A stretch of DNA of 64,000 bases from Pseudomonas sp. LRP2-20. GTDB taxonomy: Bacteria; Pseudomonadota; Gammaproteobacteria; Pseudomonadales; Pseudomonadaceae. The position numbers were made by a program, and so were the translations under genes. The DNA lies in NCBI RefSeq assembly GCF_024349685.1, contig NZ_AP025944.1, positions 3,354,001-3,418,000 on the forward strand, given 5' to 3'. Below are positions 15,386-22,683 of this stretch, one piece after another (the first letter of the stretch is position 1; every line of letters begins with the position of its first letter). The notes under the pieces are model-generated. The model was given only the letters and a program-made list of their open reading frames with translations. It ran no database searches and was not told the origin of the DNA.

Positions 15386-15914
15386 GGCCGGTCTCCCAAG
15401 TGGCAGTAAGGTTGAAGCGCACCGGGTGCTCGGGCTGCCCGGCCACCACTTCGTGGTTGAGCAGCGAGACATCACTGAGCTCGTCGCTTTGCTCCAGGCG
15501 CTGGTGGTACTGCAGCATCGCTTCCAGGTTGCGTGCCTCGGCGGTGATGCGCACCTGGCCTTTGCGCGCATCCGGGGTCAGGGTCAACAGCGCCACGTCT
15601 TCCTGCGGCTGCGCTTCGAGCATGGCGAACAGCTGTTGCCAGGGCCGTTGCAGCTGCTGCGAGACGCTGCGCATCTGCGCCAGGCGCTCGGCCTGCTCGC
15701 GGCTGGCGGCGCTGTTCTGCGGGGCGACCGGGGCCGGGCGGCGGCCCAGCTGCAGTTCCAGGCTGTGCACGCGGGCCTCCAGATCTGTTTGCTCGACCTG
15801 CAGCTGCTGTTGCACCAGCACCAACGCGGCGACTGCGACTGCGCTCAGGGCCAGCAGCGACCAGGCCAACGGGCCACTGCGACGGGGTTGGAATTCCAGG
15901 TCGAGGCGGCGCAT
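15372..15914 (-). CDS. PilN/GspL C-terminal-like inner-membrane protein
   Basis: A 180-residue protein with a short basic N-terminus (RRLDLEFQPRR), a single membrane segment (about residues 15-35), a coiled coil with repeated Gln/Leu, and a periplasmic fold ending in VRFNLTATWE. The arrangement matches PilN or the C-terminal half of GspL. It follows the PilM-like gene by 1 bp. Weak primary-sequence conservation is normal in this family, so the call relies on topology and gene order. Confidence 0.82.
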   Translation of the reverse strand: MRRLDLEFQPRRSGPLAWSLLALSAVAVAALVLVQQQLQVEQTDLEARVHSLELQLGRRPAPVAPQNSAASREQAERLAQMRSVSQQLQRPWQQLFAMLEAQPQEDVALLTLTPDARKGQVRITAEARNLEAMLQYHQRLEQSDELSDVSLLNHEVVAGQPEHPVRFNLTATWETGHARP

Positions 15915-15915
15915 G

Positions 15916-16695
15916 TCAGGCCACCGCCCGCCACATGGCGCACAAGGGGTCGCTGTCGGCGGCCGGCTGGCACAGCTGCACCGCCGCCAGCTGCGGCACG
16001 TCACCCCGCCCCGGGGCATGCAGGTAGACCCGCGGCAGATGTTCGCCGTACAGCTCGCAGGTGCGCTCGATCAGCGCCTGCAGGGCCTGGTCGCTGTCGG
16101 CGCAGCCCTGGGCCAGCACCTGTTGCCAGGCACCGCCGGCCGCCAGCAGCAACACGCTGCGGCGCGGTTCGGCGAGCACGAACAGGAAGTCGCCCTGCTC
16201 CAGCTGCGCCGAGCAGCGGTTGTAGGCGGCCATCAGGTAAGGTTGAACCGAGCGCAGGCTCAGGCGGCTTTCCCGGCCCAGGGTCTGCAGGCCTTGCAGC
16301 AGGGCTGCGGGCAGCGCCGTGGCGATGCGTGCGGCGCCGGCAGGCTCGGGTGAGAGGACGATGCGCCAGTCGTCCAGCGACTGGCCGTAGAGGTTCTCGA
16401 AGCAGGCCCGGGCGTAGGCATCCAGCTCACGCGGGTGGCCGATGGCATCGCTCCAGGGCACCAGGCAGAAGCGGCTGTAGCGGGCCGACAGCAGCACGCG
16501 CAGCTGGGCGCCTTTGACGGCGTGTTCGGCCAGCAGCGCACTCAAGGCCTGCAAGGCGGCTTCCCAGGCCGGTTGTGCGGCATCGCAGGTAAATTCGCGG
16601 CTGCCCAGCCACTGGTGTTGATGACCGTGCAGGCGACCCAGGCCGACACCTTCAGCGCCGAGGACGGCACAGAAACGCTCAGATGAATGTGACAC
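15916..16695 (-). CDS. PilM/GspL-like cytoplasmic assembly protein (GTG start)
   Basis: A 259-residue soluble protein with no membrane segment. It has the beta-rich, actin-like character of PilM/MshI/GspL cytoplasmic domains (for example QLRVLLSARYSRFCLVPWSD and LQTLGRESRLSLRSVQPYL). I chose the GTG at 16695 because GAGGAG lies 7 nt before it, inside the end of the ATPase gene, giving a 17-bp overlap. In related systems this protein links the ATPase to the PilN/PilO membrane pair. The split of a GspL-like function into PilM and PilN genes points to a pilus/MSHA-like ancestry. Confidence 0.78.
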   Translation of the reverse strand: MSHSSERFCAVLGAEGVGLGRLHGHQHQWLGSREFTCDAAQPAWEAALQALSALLAEHAVKGAQLRVLLSARYSRFCLVPWSDAIGHPRELDAYARACFENLYGQSLDDWRIVLSPEPAGAARIATALPAALLQGLQTLGRESRLSLRSVQPYLMAAYNRCSAQLEQGDFLFVLAEPRRSVLLLAAGGAWQQVLAQGCADSDQALQALIERTCELYGEHLPRVYLHAPGRGDVPQLAAVQLCQPAADSDPLCAMWRAVA

Positions 16696-18361
16696 GGTTG
16701 ATCTCCTCGAGTGTGGTGCGGCCGTCACGGACCAGGTCCAGGGCCGAGGCACGCAGCAGGCGCAGGCCACGCTGGCAGGCCAGCTGCTTGATCTGCGACA
16801 GAGGGCGGCGTTCGACGATCATTTGCCGCAGGTCGTCATCCAGGTGCAGCAGCTCGGCAATCGCGCTGCGGCCGCGGTAACCGCTGCCCCGGCACTGGCC
16901 GCAGCCCTGGGCGCGGACGAATTTCCAGCCGCTGACCATTGCCCGGGTCAGGCCCGAGGCGGTCAGGGTTTCGTCATCGGCCTCGCACGGCGTGCAGCAG
17001 TGCGGGCAGGCCAGGCGAATCAGGCGCTGGGCCAGCACGGCGTTGAGCGCGGAAACGAAGCTGTAGGGGTCGACCTGCATCTGGCTGAAGCGGCCGATCA
17101 CATCGAAGACGTTGTTGGCGTGGATGGTGGTGAACACCAGGTGGCCGGTGAGCGCCGACTGCACGGCGATCTGTGCGGTGTCCGGGTCGCGGATCTCACC
17201 GACCAGGATCTTGTCCGGGTCGTGGCGCAGGATCGAGCGCAGGCCGCGGGCGAAGGTCAGGCCCTTCTTCTCGTTGACCGGAATCTGCAGCACGCCGGGC
17301 AGCTGGTATTCGACCGGGTCTTCGATGGTGATGATCTTGTCCACGCCGTGGTTGATCTCGCTGATCATGGCGTACAGGGTGGTGGTCTTGCCGCTGCCGG
17401 TGGGGCCAGTGACCAGGATCATGCCGTAGGGTTCGCTGGCCAGCCGACGCAGGGCACGCAGGGTTTCGTCGGCAAAACCCAGGGCCTGCAGCTGCACGCC
17501 GCTGACACGGTCGGACAAGTCCTGCTTGTCGAGCACCCGCAGTACCGCGTCCTCGCCGAAGATGCTCGGCATGATCGACACACGGAAGTCGATCTGCCGC
17601 TCGCCGATGGCGACCTTGAAGCGGCCGTCCTGGGGCACGCGTTTTTCGCCGATGTCCAGCTCGGCCATGACCTTGATGCGCGAGATCACCTGGTCGGCGA
17701 AGGCGCTGCCGCTGGCCTTGCCAGCGCCATTGAGCACGCCGTCGATCCGGTACTTGATGGTCAGGCCCTGGCCGGTCATGCCCAGGTGAATGTCGCTGGC
17801 GTGCTGCTTGAGGGCATCGTACAAGGTCGAGTTGACCAGCTTGACCACCTTGCTCTGGTCTTCGCTGATGCTGGTCAGCGACAGGCGTTGCAGCGGGTCG
17901 ATCTCACCGCTGGCTTCGGCATCATGGTCGAGGGCGTCGACGGCGTGGAAGCTTTCTTCGTGACGGGCCAGGAAGGTGGCCAGGTCGGCGGCGTGAGCCA
18001 GGTACAGCGGCGCGCCTTGCAGGTTGTCGTCGATCCAGGCCAGGCGGGCGTGGTCGAAGGGGTCGGCGAACACACCGATCAGCGCGCCGTCCTGCTCGAT
18101 CAGCACGAACTCGCGCTTCAGGCACTGGGCCAGGCTGACCTTGTCGAAACGCGCGGTGCTGGCCAGCAGTGCCTGGGCATCCAGCACCGGGTAGTGCAGG
18201 GTCAGGCCCAGGCGGTGAATGAAGCGGTCGGGGGTGTCGTTGGCCAGGCGTTCCAGGCAGTTGAGCAAGCGCTCGTCGCCCGCTTGCAGGCGGGCCTGGG
18301 CCAGGAGTTCGCGGGGGTAGGCGCTGTGCTTGCCTGCAAGTGTATCGAGTACGTCTGACAT
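16679..18361 (-). CDS. GspE/PilB-type secretion ATPase
   Basis: A 560-residue hexameric assembly ATPase. It has an N1E-like N-terminal domain (about 1-150), the N2 domain with KQHASDIHLGM (about 190), a Walker A motif GPTGSGKTT (about 320), an Asp box (ITIEDPVEYQ), a Walker B region (ILVGEIRDPDTA) and a His box (GHLVFTTIHANN). Near the C-terminus is a four-Cys zinc site (CPHCCTPC and CGQC). It powers pseudopilin assembly at the inner membrane. The usual partner, the polytopic GspF/PilC protein, is not found in this operon. The start codon sits directly after a hairpin (18363-18395). Confidence 0.96.
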   Translation of the reverse strand: MSDVLDTLAGKHSAYPRELLAQARLQAGDERLLNCLERLANDTPDRFIHRLGLTLHYPVLDAQALLASTARFDKVSLAQCLKREFVLIEQDGALIGVFADPFDHARLAWIDDNLQGAPLYLAHAADLATFLARHEESFHAVDALDHDAEASGEIDPLQRLSLTSISEDQSKVVKLVNSTLYDALKQHASDIHLGMTGQGLTIKYRIDGVLNGAGKASGSAFADQVISRIKVMAELDIGEKRVPQDGRFKVAIGERQIDFRVSIMPSIFGEDAVLRVLDKQDLSDRVSGVQLQALGFADETLRALRRLASEPYGMILVTGPTGSGKTTTLYAMISEINHGVDKIITIEDPVEYQLPGVLQIPVNEKKGLTFARGLRSILRHDPDKILVGEIRDPDTAQIAVQSALTGHLVFTTIHANNVFDVIGRFSQMQVDPYSFVSALNAVLAQRLIRLACPHCCTPCEADDETLTASGLTRAMVSGWKFVRAQGCGQCRGSGYRGRSAIAELLHLDDDLRQMIVERRPLSQIKQLACQRGLRLLRASALDLVRDGRTTLEEINRVTFI

Positions 18362-18362
18362 G

Positions 18363-18395
18363 GCCTGCGACTCCGCTCAGGGGCGCGTCGCAGGC
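18363..18395 (-). promoter_or_regulatory. Hairpin covering the ribosome-binding region of the secretion ATPase gene
   Basis: Read on the minus strand, GCCTGCGAC and GTCGCAGGC form a perfect 9-bp stem with a 15-base loop. The stem ends one base before the ATG at 18361. The likely ribosome site GGAG overlaps the loop-stem junction, so the fold could limit translation of the ATPase relative to the receiver gene before it. Confidence 0.6.
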
Positions 18396-18421
18396 TGGCT
18401 TGGCCAGGGCAGCGGGCGCCG

Positions 18422-18955
18422 CTATTCCCCGGTGAGCAGTTGTTCGTCGTCAGGGCCTGGGGGCTTGGCGCCATTACGGCGGCGATCGGCCAACACCCAG
18501 CTGCCATCGTACAACTGCAAGGGGAACGATTCGTTCCTGTTCTGGCGTCGTTCGATAAACCCTTCGGCTGGATCGTCAGTGGCCCTGCGCCGGCGCTCGA
18601 TGCCCATCAGGTCGAAGATCGCGCGGGCCAGTTCCGCCAACGGGAACGGCTTGAACAGGACATGACTCACACCCAGTTCGGCGGCCCGCTCACGCACCTC
18701 GGCAGTCGGGTGGGCGGTGATCAGCACGAAATGGCACTGCCTGTTCTTGCGCACGGTCTCCAGAACCTGAAACCCCTCCATGTCGGGCAAGCGGTAATCC
18801 AGCACAATCACTTTCGGTGCCAGGCTGCGAGCCTGCTCGATACCACCGGCACCGTCGTGGGCGACGTGAACTTCCAGGCCTTGCGCCTGCAGGTACGCTT
18901 GCAGGTTCTGCGCAAGGGTCTGTTCGTCATCGACAACCAATACTCTGTTCACCAA
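18422..18955 (-). CDS. Stand-alone receiver-domain response regulator, first gene of the secretion/curli-export operon
   Basis: A 177-residue protein. Residues 1-120 form a REC domain with acidic pair Asp9/Asp10, phospho-acceptor Asp53 (VLDYRLPD), Thr80 and Lys102 (LFKPFP), all intact. The remaining ~57 residues are charged (IERRRR, IERRQNRNE) and contain no HTH, AAA+ or GGDEF domain. It therefore cannot itself be a standard sigma-54 activator. It may instead signal by protein contact, for example with the secretion ATPase encoded 60 bp downstream. No cognate kinase is nearby. Confidence 0.9.
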   Translation of the reverse strand: MVNRVLVVDDEQTLAQNLQAYLQAQGLEVHVAHDGAGGIEQARSLAPKVIVLDYRLPDMEGFQVLETVRKNRQCHFVLITAHPTAEVRERAAELGVSHVLFKPFPLAELARAIFDLMGIERRRRATDDPAEGFIERRQNRNESFPLQLYDGSWVLADRRRNGAKPPGPDDEQLLTGE

Positions 18956-19016
18956 GGTCGACTCCCAAGTACTGCCCGGTTACCCGGTTTGCGAAGTGCG
19001 GCCTTGATAAGGCTTG

Positions 19017-19032
19017 AGCAGGCTTCGTGCCA
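19017..19032 (-). promoter_or_regulatory. Sigma-54 promoter of the secretion/curli-export operon
   Basis: On the minus strand, TGGCACGAAGCCTGCT has the invariant GG and GC separated by 10 bases and differs from consensus at one core position (CTGC for TTGC). It lies 62 bp before the start codon at 18955 and faces the operon. Confidence 0.82.
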
Positions 19033-19059
19033 GGCATGAATAGTCATCTCGCACCACTG

Positions 19060-19072
19060 TAAGTTATTGATC
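19060..19072 (-). promoter_or_regulatory. Possible IHF site between activator sites and sigma-54 promoter
   Basis: TAAGTTATTGATC matches the IHF consensus (reverse form YAA-N4-TTGATW) except for the last base. It lies between the palindromes at 19118/19162 and the -24 element at 19031, where IHF bends DNA in many sigma-54 systems. Confidence 0.5.
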
Positions 19073-19117
19073 TTGCTGGACTGCGCCAAACCCCGCAAGA
19101 CAAGCACAGGCTCGGTT

Positions 19118-19131
19118 CCCCACATCCGGGG
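19118..19131 (-). promoter_or_regulatory. CCCC-N6-GGGG palindrome, proximal activator site of the secretion operon
   Basis: CCCCACATCCGGGG, 87 bp upstream of the -24 GG of the sigma-54 promoter. Flanked by TT and AA like the other copies. Confidence 0.68.
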
Positions 19132-19161
19132 AAGGTGATGGCACTTTGCCAAACCGTTATT

Positions 19162-19175
19162 CCCCAGCATTGGGG
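19162..19175 (-). promoter_or_regulatory. CCCC-N6-GGGG palindrome, distal activator site of the secretion operon
   Basis: CCCCAGCATTGGGG within TTCCCCA-N4-TGGGGAA, the most symmetrical copy. It is 44 bp, about four helical turns, from the proximal site, so both would face the same side of the DNA. Confidence 0.7.
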
Positions 19176-19192
19176 AAATCCATTCGAGGGCC

Positions 19193-19834
19193 TCAGTCAG
19201 CGACCTCCACTGTAGCGGATTCGCGCAAACGTTGGCGCACGGATTGACGTGCCTGCGCCTGCAACTGGCCGATGAGCGCAGCCTTGGCGAGCTCCAGGCC
19301 CGATTCGGGTATGACCGACGTGTTATCACTTTGGTTCTGCGCTCCTTGCAGGGTTTGCCGGTTGGCCTGGTAAAACGCCTCGACTTCGCCCTGGCTGGGC
19401 TCGTCTACCGCGCTGAGCTGGGCGTACACCTGCTGCGCGGCCATTTCGTGGCGCATGTAATCAGCGTACTCCGCCCGATCGAAACCTGCATCTGCCAGGC
19501 GCCTTTCGAACAGTGCCGGGCTGCCGAAAGCGGCCTCGATCTCGCCGACCTGCGCTGATACCTGCTGATCACTGATGTGAATACCCTGGCGCTGGGACTC
19601 CTGCCAGAGCAATTCCTTGTCGATCAGCTCGTCCAGGGCCTGGCCGCGCAGGCGCTTGTACAGCGTCGGGTTGCGGATGCTGGCCACCGCCCTGCCCTGG
19701 GCTTGCAGGTACTCGGTGAAATAGCGCTCCAGGCGCATCAGGTCGATGGTCACGCCGTTGACCCGCGCGGCGGGCACGTCGGCCCAGCTCGCCTTGGCGA
19801 TCACCAGCAACAGGCACAGCAGCAGGGTACGCAT
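19193..19834 (-). CDS. SurA-like periplasmic chaperone lacking a recognisable PPIase domain
   Basis: A 213-residue secreted protein (signal peptide ending ASWA). It has a SurA_N-like segment: VNGVTIDLMRLERYFTEYL, QALDELIDKELLWQES and VSAQVGEIEAAFGS. The parvulin domain that should follow is not visible; the remaining ~60 residues are short and helical. GGAGG lies 5 nt before the ATG at 19834. Last gene of the oxidase operon, 12 bp after the cytochrome gene. A folding helper for the giant oxidase is a reasonable guess. The Leptothrix mof operon also pairs a multicopper oxidase with an isomerase-like protein and a cytochrome. Confidence 0.8.
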   Translation of the reverse strand: MRTLLLCLLLVIAKASWADVPAARVNGVTIDLMRLERYFTEYLQAQGRAVASIRNPTLYKRLRGQALDELIDKELLWQESQRQGIHISDQQVSAQVGEIEAAFGSPALFERRLADAGFDRAEYADYMRHEMAAQQVYAQLSAVDEPSQGEVEAFYQANRQTLQGAQNQSDNTSVIPESGLELAKAALIGQLQAQARQSVRQRLRESATVEVAD

Positions 19835-19846
19835 GGCCACCTCCGC

Positions 19847-21364
19847 TCAAGGGTTGTCCGGCAGCAGCCGGTACGGGGCAACGGCAGTAAAGCGAGGCCC
19901 GGGCAGCGCCACCGCGACGACATGGGCACCGGCCATGCCCTGGCGCCTGCCGGGGCCGAAGCCCAGTGCCGGGGTCAGGCCGGTGTCGACGTCGTGCAGG
20001 CCCTCCAGGGCGGCCACCAGCTGTTCGCGGCTGGCATCGCGGCCAATCTGCTTCAAGGCTTCGGACAACAGCCTCAGGGCACACAGAGTGTTGACCTGCA
20101 GCGACGCCTGGCGTGGGTCGAGGCCCTGGCGCTGTTGCAGCCCGGCCAGGGTCGCCATGCCCTGCTCGGTCCAGTCGTCCGGCACGTACGGATAAGCCAG
20201 GAACACCCGTTGCGACCAGTGCGCCGGCAAGCTGGCCACGGCGCCCGCCACCTGGCTGGAGGCGGCGAACAGGTATGGCTCACGCCCTTCGGCCTGCAGC
20301 GCCTGGGCAAGTGCGGCAAAGGCCTGGGCGCGGCCGACGAAAACGATGCCCGCCGCGGCGATGGCCTGGCCATCAAAGGCCCGGATCGCTGGCGTTGCCC
20401 AGCCTTGCTGGAGCAAACGTTCGCGCACCTGCTCGGCCAATGCGGCCTGCTCGTTGCCGGCGTACACCACGCGCAAGCCATCGGGCGCCAGGCCCAGGGC
20501 GCTCCTGGCATGGGCGGCCAGACTCAGCAATTGGCTAGCAATACCCGGCAAGGGGTCGAAAATCTGTGAACTGCCACCGCTGCGCGGCGTGCTGCCGATC
20601 AACGGCACACCCCGTTGTTCGAGCAACGTTGGCAGTTGCTGATCGAGCATCGGCGCCAGCGGCGTGACCAAGCTGAACACCTGGTCCTGGTCGAGCAGGC
20701 GCTGCAAGGCGAGCTCGGCACTGGCCTGTTCGGTGCCGGTGTCAGCCACCACCAGTTGCAGGCGCCGGCCATGAATGCCGCCCTGCTGGTTGATCTGCGC
20801 CAGGCCATCCTCCAGCACGGCACGCACCACATGCCCGGCGTCTGCCAGCGGCCCATTGGCCGGCAGCAAGGTGCCCAGGCGCAGCACGCCATCCTCCACG
20901 CCGGGGTCACGCTCCTCGCCCAGGCGTTTGAGATAAGCCGTGAGGTTGCGCTGGTCGGCCAGGGTCAGCTCGAAGCGGGGCATGGCCGGGTCCAGAGCAT
21001 TGCCGGCCGGGTCGACGCCGTGCTGGATGGCGCGGGCCAGCATGCCGTCGCTGTACGCTGGATAGTTGCGGCCGTTGACTTGCCGTTCACCCTGGCCCAA
21101 TGCCAGGCGCTGCCAGTCGAGGCTGGGCGGGCGTACCCCGCCTTCGGCGCGCCCTTTGCCGTCGTTGCCATGGCAACTGGCGCAGGGCAACACACTGGCC
21201 GGGACGCTCATGCCGCTGGCGCCGACGCGGGCCATCAGCTGTGCCTCACTGCTCGATACCCCGTGCCGGTACAGGCGCTTGCCGGCTTGTTCATTTGGCG
21301 TGAGGTCGAGCGCCAGCGCCTGGGCGCTGAGGGCCAGGCTCAACAGCACTGCCCAGGTTTTCAT
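19847..21364 (-). CDS. Cytochrome c fused to a periplasmic (type 1) binding-protein domain
   Basis: A 505-residue secreted protein. Residues about 20-150 form a c-type cytochrome with one CASCH heme site and a likely axial Met in DPAMPRFELT. Residues about 155-480 resemble a Leu/Ile/Val-type periplasmic binding protein (LRLGTLLPANGPLADAGHVV, GIHGRRLQLVVADT, GVPLIGSTPRSGG). No ABC permease is nearby. In this operon the heme domain could accept electrons from the oxidase chain or from a ligand bound by the second domain. Separated by 3 bp from the SCO gene upstream. Confidence 0.88.
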   Translation of the reverse strand: MKTWAVLLSLALSAQALALDLTPNEQAGKRLYRHGVSSSEAQLMARVGASGMSVPASVLPCASCHGNDGKGRAEGGVRPPSLDWQRLALGQGERQVNGRNYPAYSDGMLARAIQHGVDPAGNALDPAMPRFELTLADQRNLTAYLKRLGEERDPGVEDGVLRLGTLLPANGPLADAGHVVRAVLEDGLAQINQQGGIHGRRLQLVVADTGTEQASAELALQRLLDQDQVFSLVTPLAPMLDQQLPTLLEQRGVPLIGSTPRSGGSSQIFDPLPGIASQLLSLAAHARSALGLAPDGLRVVYAGNEQAALAEQVRERLLQQGWATPAIRAFDGQAIAAAGIVFVGRAQAFAALAQALQAEGREPYLFAASSQVAGAVASLPAHWSQRVFLAYPYVPDDWTEQGMATLAGLQQRQGLDPRQASLQVNTLCALRLLSEALKQIGRDASREQLVAALEGLHDVDTGLTPALGFGPGRRQGMAGAHVVAVALPGPRFTAVAPYRLLPDNP

Positions 21365-21367
21365 GGC

Positions 21368-22030
21368 TCAGCGCCCGGCCAAAGGCTGCGCCAGCAGCTG
21401 CATGCGCTGGGCGATGGCGGCGGGCGGTGCATCCGGGCGGATCTTGCTCCAGCGCTTGCCGGCCACGTCACCGGCAATCAGCTGGGTCGAGTGCTGCTCG
21501 GGGCTGGGCAGGAACTGGCCGATACGCCCCAGCACCAGGTCGACATCGGCCTTGTCGCCGGTGAGGAACAGCCAGTTGGCGCTGTCCACGCCTTGCTTCT
21601 CGGCATACGCCTTGAGCGCTGCCGGGGTGTCGTTGAGCGGGTCGCTGCTGATCGACACGAAGGTCACCTGGCTGGCCAGTTCCGGCCCCATGGCTTCGCG
21701 CACATCACGCAGCTTGCGGGTGATCAGCGGGCAAGCGTCGGTACAGTGGGTGAAGATCACGTTGAGCATCACCACCTTGTCCTTGAGCACATCACTGTAG
21801 AAGCGCAGCGCGCGGCCGTTCTGGTCCTTGAGCACGGTGTCGGTGAACCAGGTCTGCGCATCGCGGGTACCACCGCCGCTGGTCATGGCCGGCGGTGCCG
21901 GTTGCGGGTTGGGCCCCTCCGGCGCATGACCCTCGTGGGCGAAAGCGACCGCGCTGAGGATCCACAGCACGGCCACCAGGGCCAGCCAGTCGGTACTGCG
22001 CATCGTGGTATGGCGGGCTGCGCTGCTCAT
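21368..22030 (-). CDS. SCO1/SenC family copper chaperone (second copy)
   Basis: A 220-residue membrane-anchored or secreted thioredoxin-fold protein. Residues about 12-32 are hydrophobic, followed by HEGHAPEG. The copper/redox site is CTDACP (about residue 96), and FVSISSDPLNDTP follows as in the family. Known SCO proteins deliver copper to oxidases and reduce their cysteines. The start overlaps the stop of the first SCO gene by 4 bp. Two different SCO proteins in one operon suggest separate copper sites or redox steps for the oxidase. Confidence 0.93.
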   Translation of the reverse strand: MSSAARHTTMRSTDWLALVAVLWILSAVAFAHEGHAPEGPNPQPAPPAMTSGGGTRDAQTWFTDTVLKDQNGRALRFYSDVLKDKVVMLNVIFTHCTDACPLITRKLRDVREAMGPELASQVTFVSISSDPLNDTPAALKAYAEKQGVDSANWLFLTGDKADVDLVLGRIGQFLPSPEQHSTQLIAGDVAGKRWSKIRPDAPPAAIAQRMQLLAQPLAGR

Positions 22031-22683
22031 GGCTGCACCTCGTGGTGTTCGGCGATGGCGGTGCTCTTGGCGTGCACGCGGCGGGCGCTCAGGCGGTTGA
22101 TTTCTTCGACCAGCACGGCCGGGTCGGTGAAGCCGTAGTAGCGGGTCCAGTGGCCAGTGCGGCCGTCACCGACCAGGATCAGCGGTGGATGCTGGCTGAG
22201 GTCGGCACTGAAGCTGCCGAGGCCCTTGAGGGTTTCGCTGATGGCGTACTGCGAGCCGGTCAGCCAGCTCCAGCCTGGGCCATGCTGAAAGGCCTTGGCG
22301 TAGTTCTGCAGCCGTTTGGCGTCGTCACGCTGGGGGTCGACGCTGATCGACACCAGCTGGATTTCCTCGCCCACACGTCCCCCCAGCTGTTGCTGGACCT
22401 TGCCCATGATCGACGACACCACCGGGCACACCGTGGTGCAGTTGGTGTAGATGAAGCCCATCACCACCAGCCGCTCGCCTACCAGGTCCTGCTCCAGGCG
22501 CACCGGCATGCCGTCCTGGTTGAGCAGCGGGACATCGGCAAAACGCACGCTGGCCTTCTCCTGGTGCGCCGCCGGCGGTTGCCCGGCGTGGCCGTCGTGG
22601 TCATGGCCGGCATGGGCCAGGGCCAGGTTGCTGGCCATTACCAGGCTCAGGGCAAGCAGCTGGAAAGAATGCTTGGCGTTCAT
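22027..22683 (-). CDS. SCO1/SenC family copper chaperone (first copy)
   Basis: A 218-residue secreted thioredoxin-fold protein with a signal peptide ending ALA. The mature N-terminus is His-rich (HAGHDHDGHAG), a likely copper-collecting tail. The Cys pair is in YTNCTTVCP (about residue 82), with LVSISVDPQRD after it, and a conserved His lies in SQHPPLILV. It probably loads copper into the multicopper oxidase encoded upstream. The start codon overlaps the stop of the beta-propeller gene (ATGA). Confidence 0.94.
   Translation of the reverse strand: MNAKHSFQLLALSLVMASNLALAHAGHDHDGHAGQPPAAHQEKASVRFADVPLLNQDGMPVRLEQDLVGERLVVMGFIYTNCTTVCPVVSSIMGKVQQQLGGRVGEEIQLVSISVDPQRDDAKRLQNYAKAFQHGPGWSWLTGSQYAISETLKGLGSFSADLSQHPPLILVGDGRTGHWTRYYGFTDPAVLVEEINRLSARRVHAKSTAIAEHHEVQP

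Noticed and set aside
19137..19152. TGGCAC...TTTGCC near 19138 as a plus-strand sigma-54 promoter
   Set aside because: The two blocks are too close for GG-N10-GC, and no gene starts downstream on the plus strand.
20615..22138. 507-codon plus-strand frame opposite the cytochrome fusion and SCO genes
   Set aside because: It crosses the boundaries of two well-supported minus-strand genes and has no family motif.
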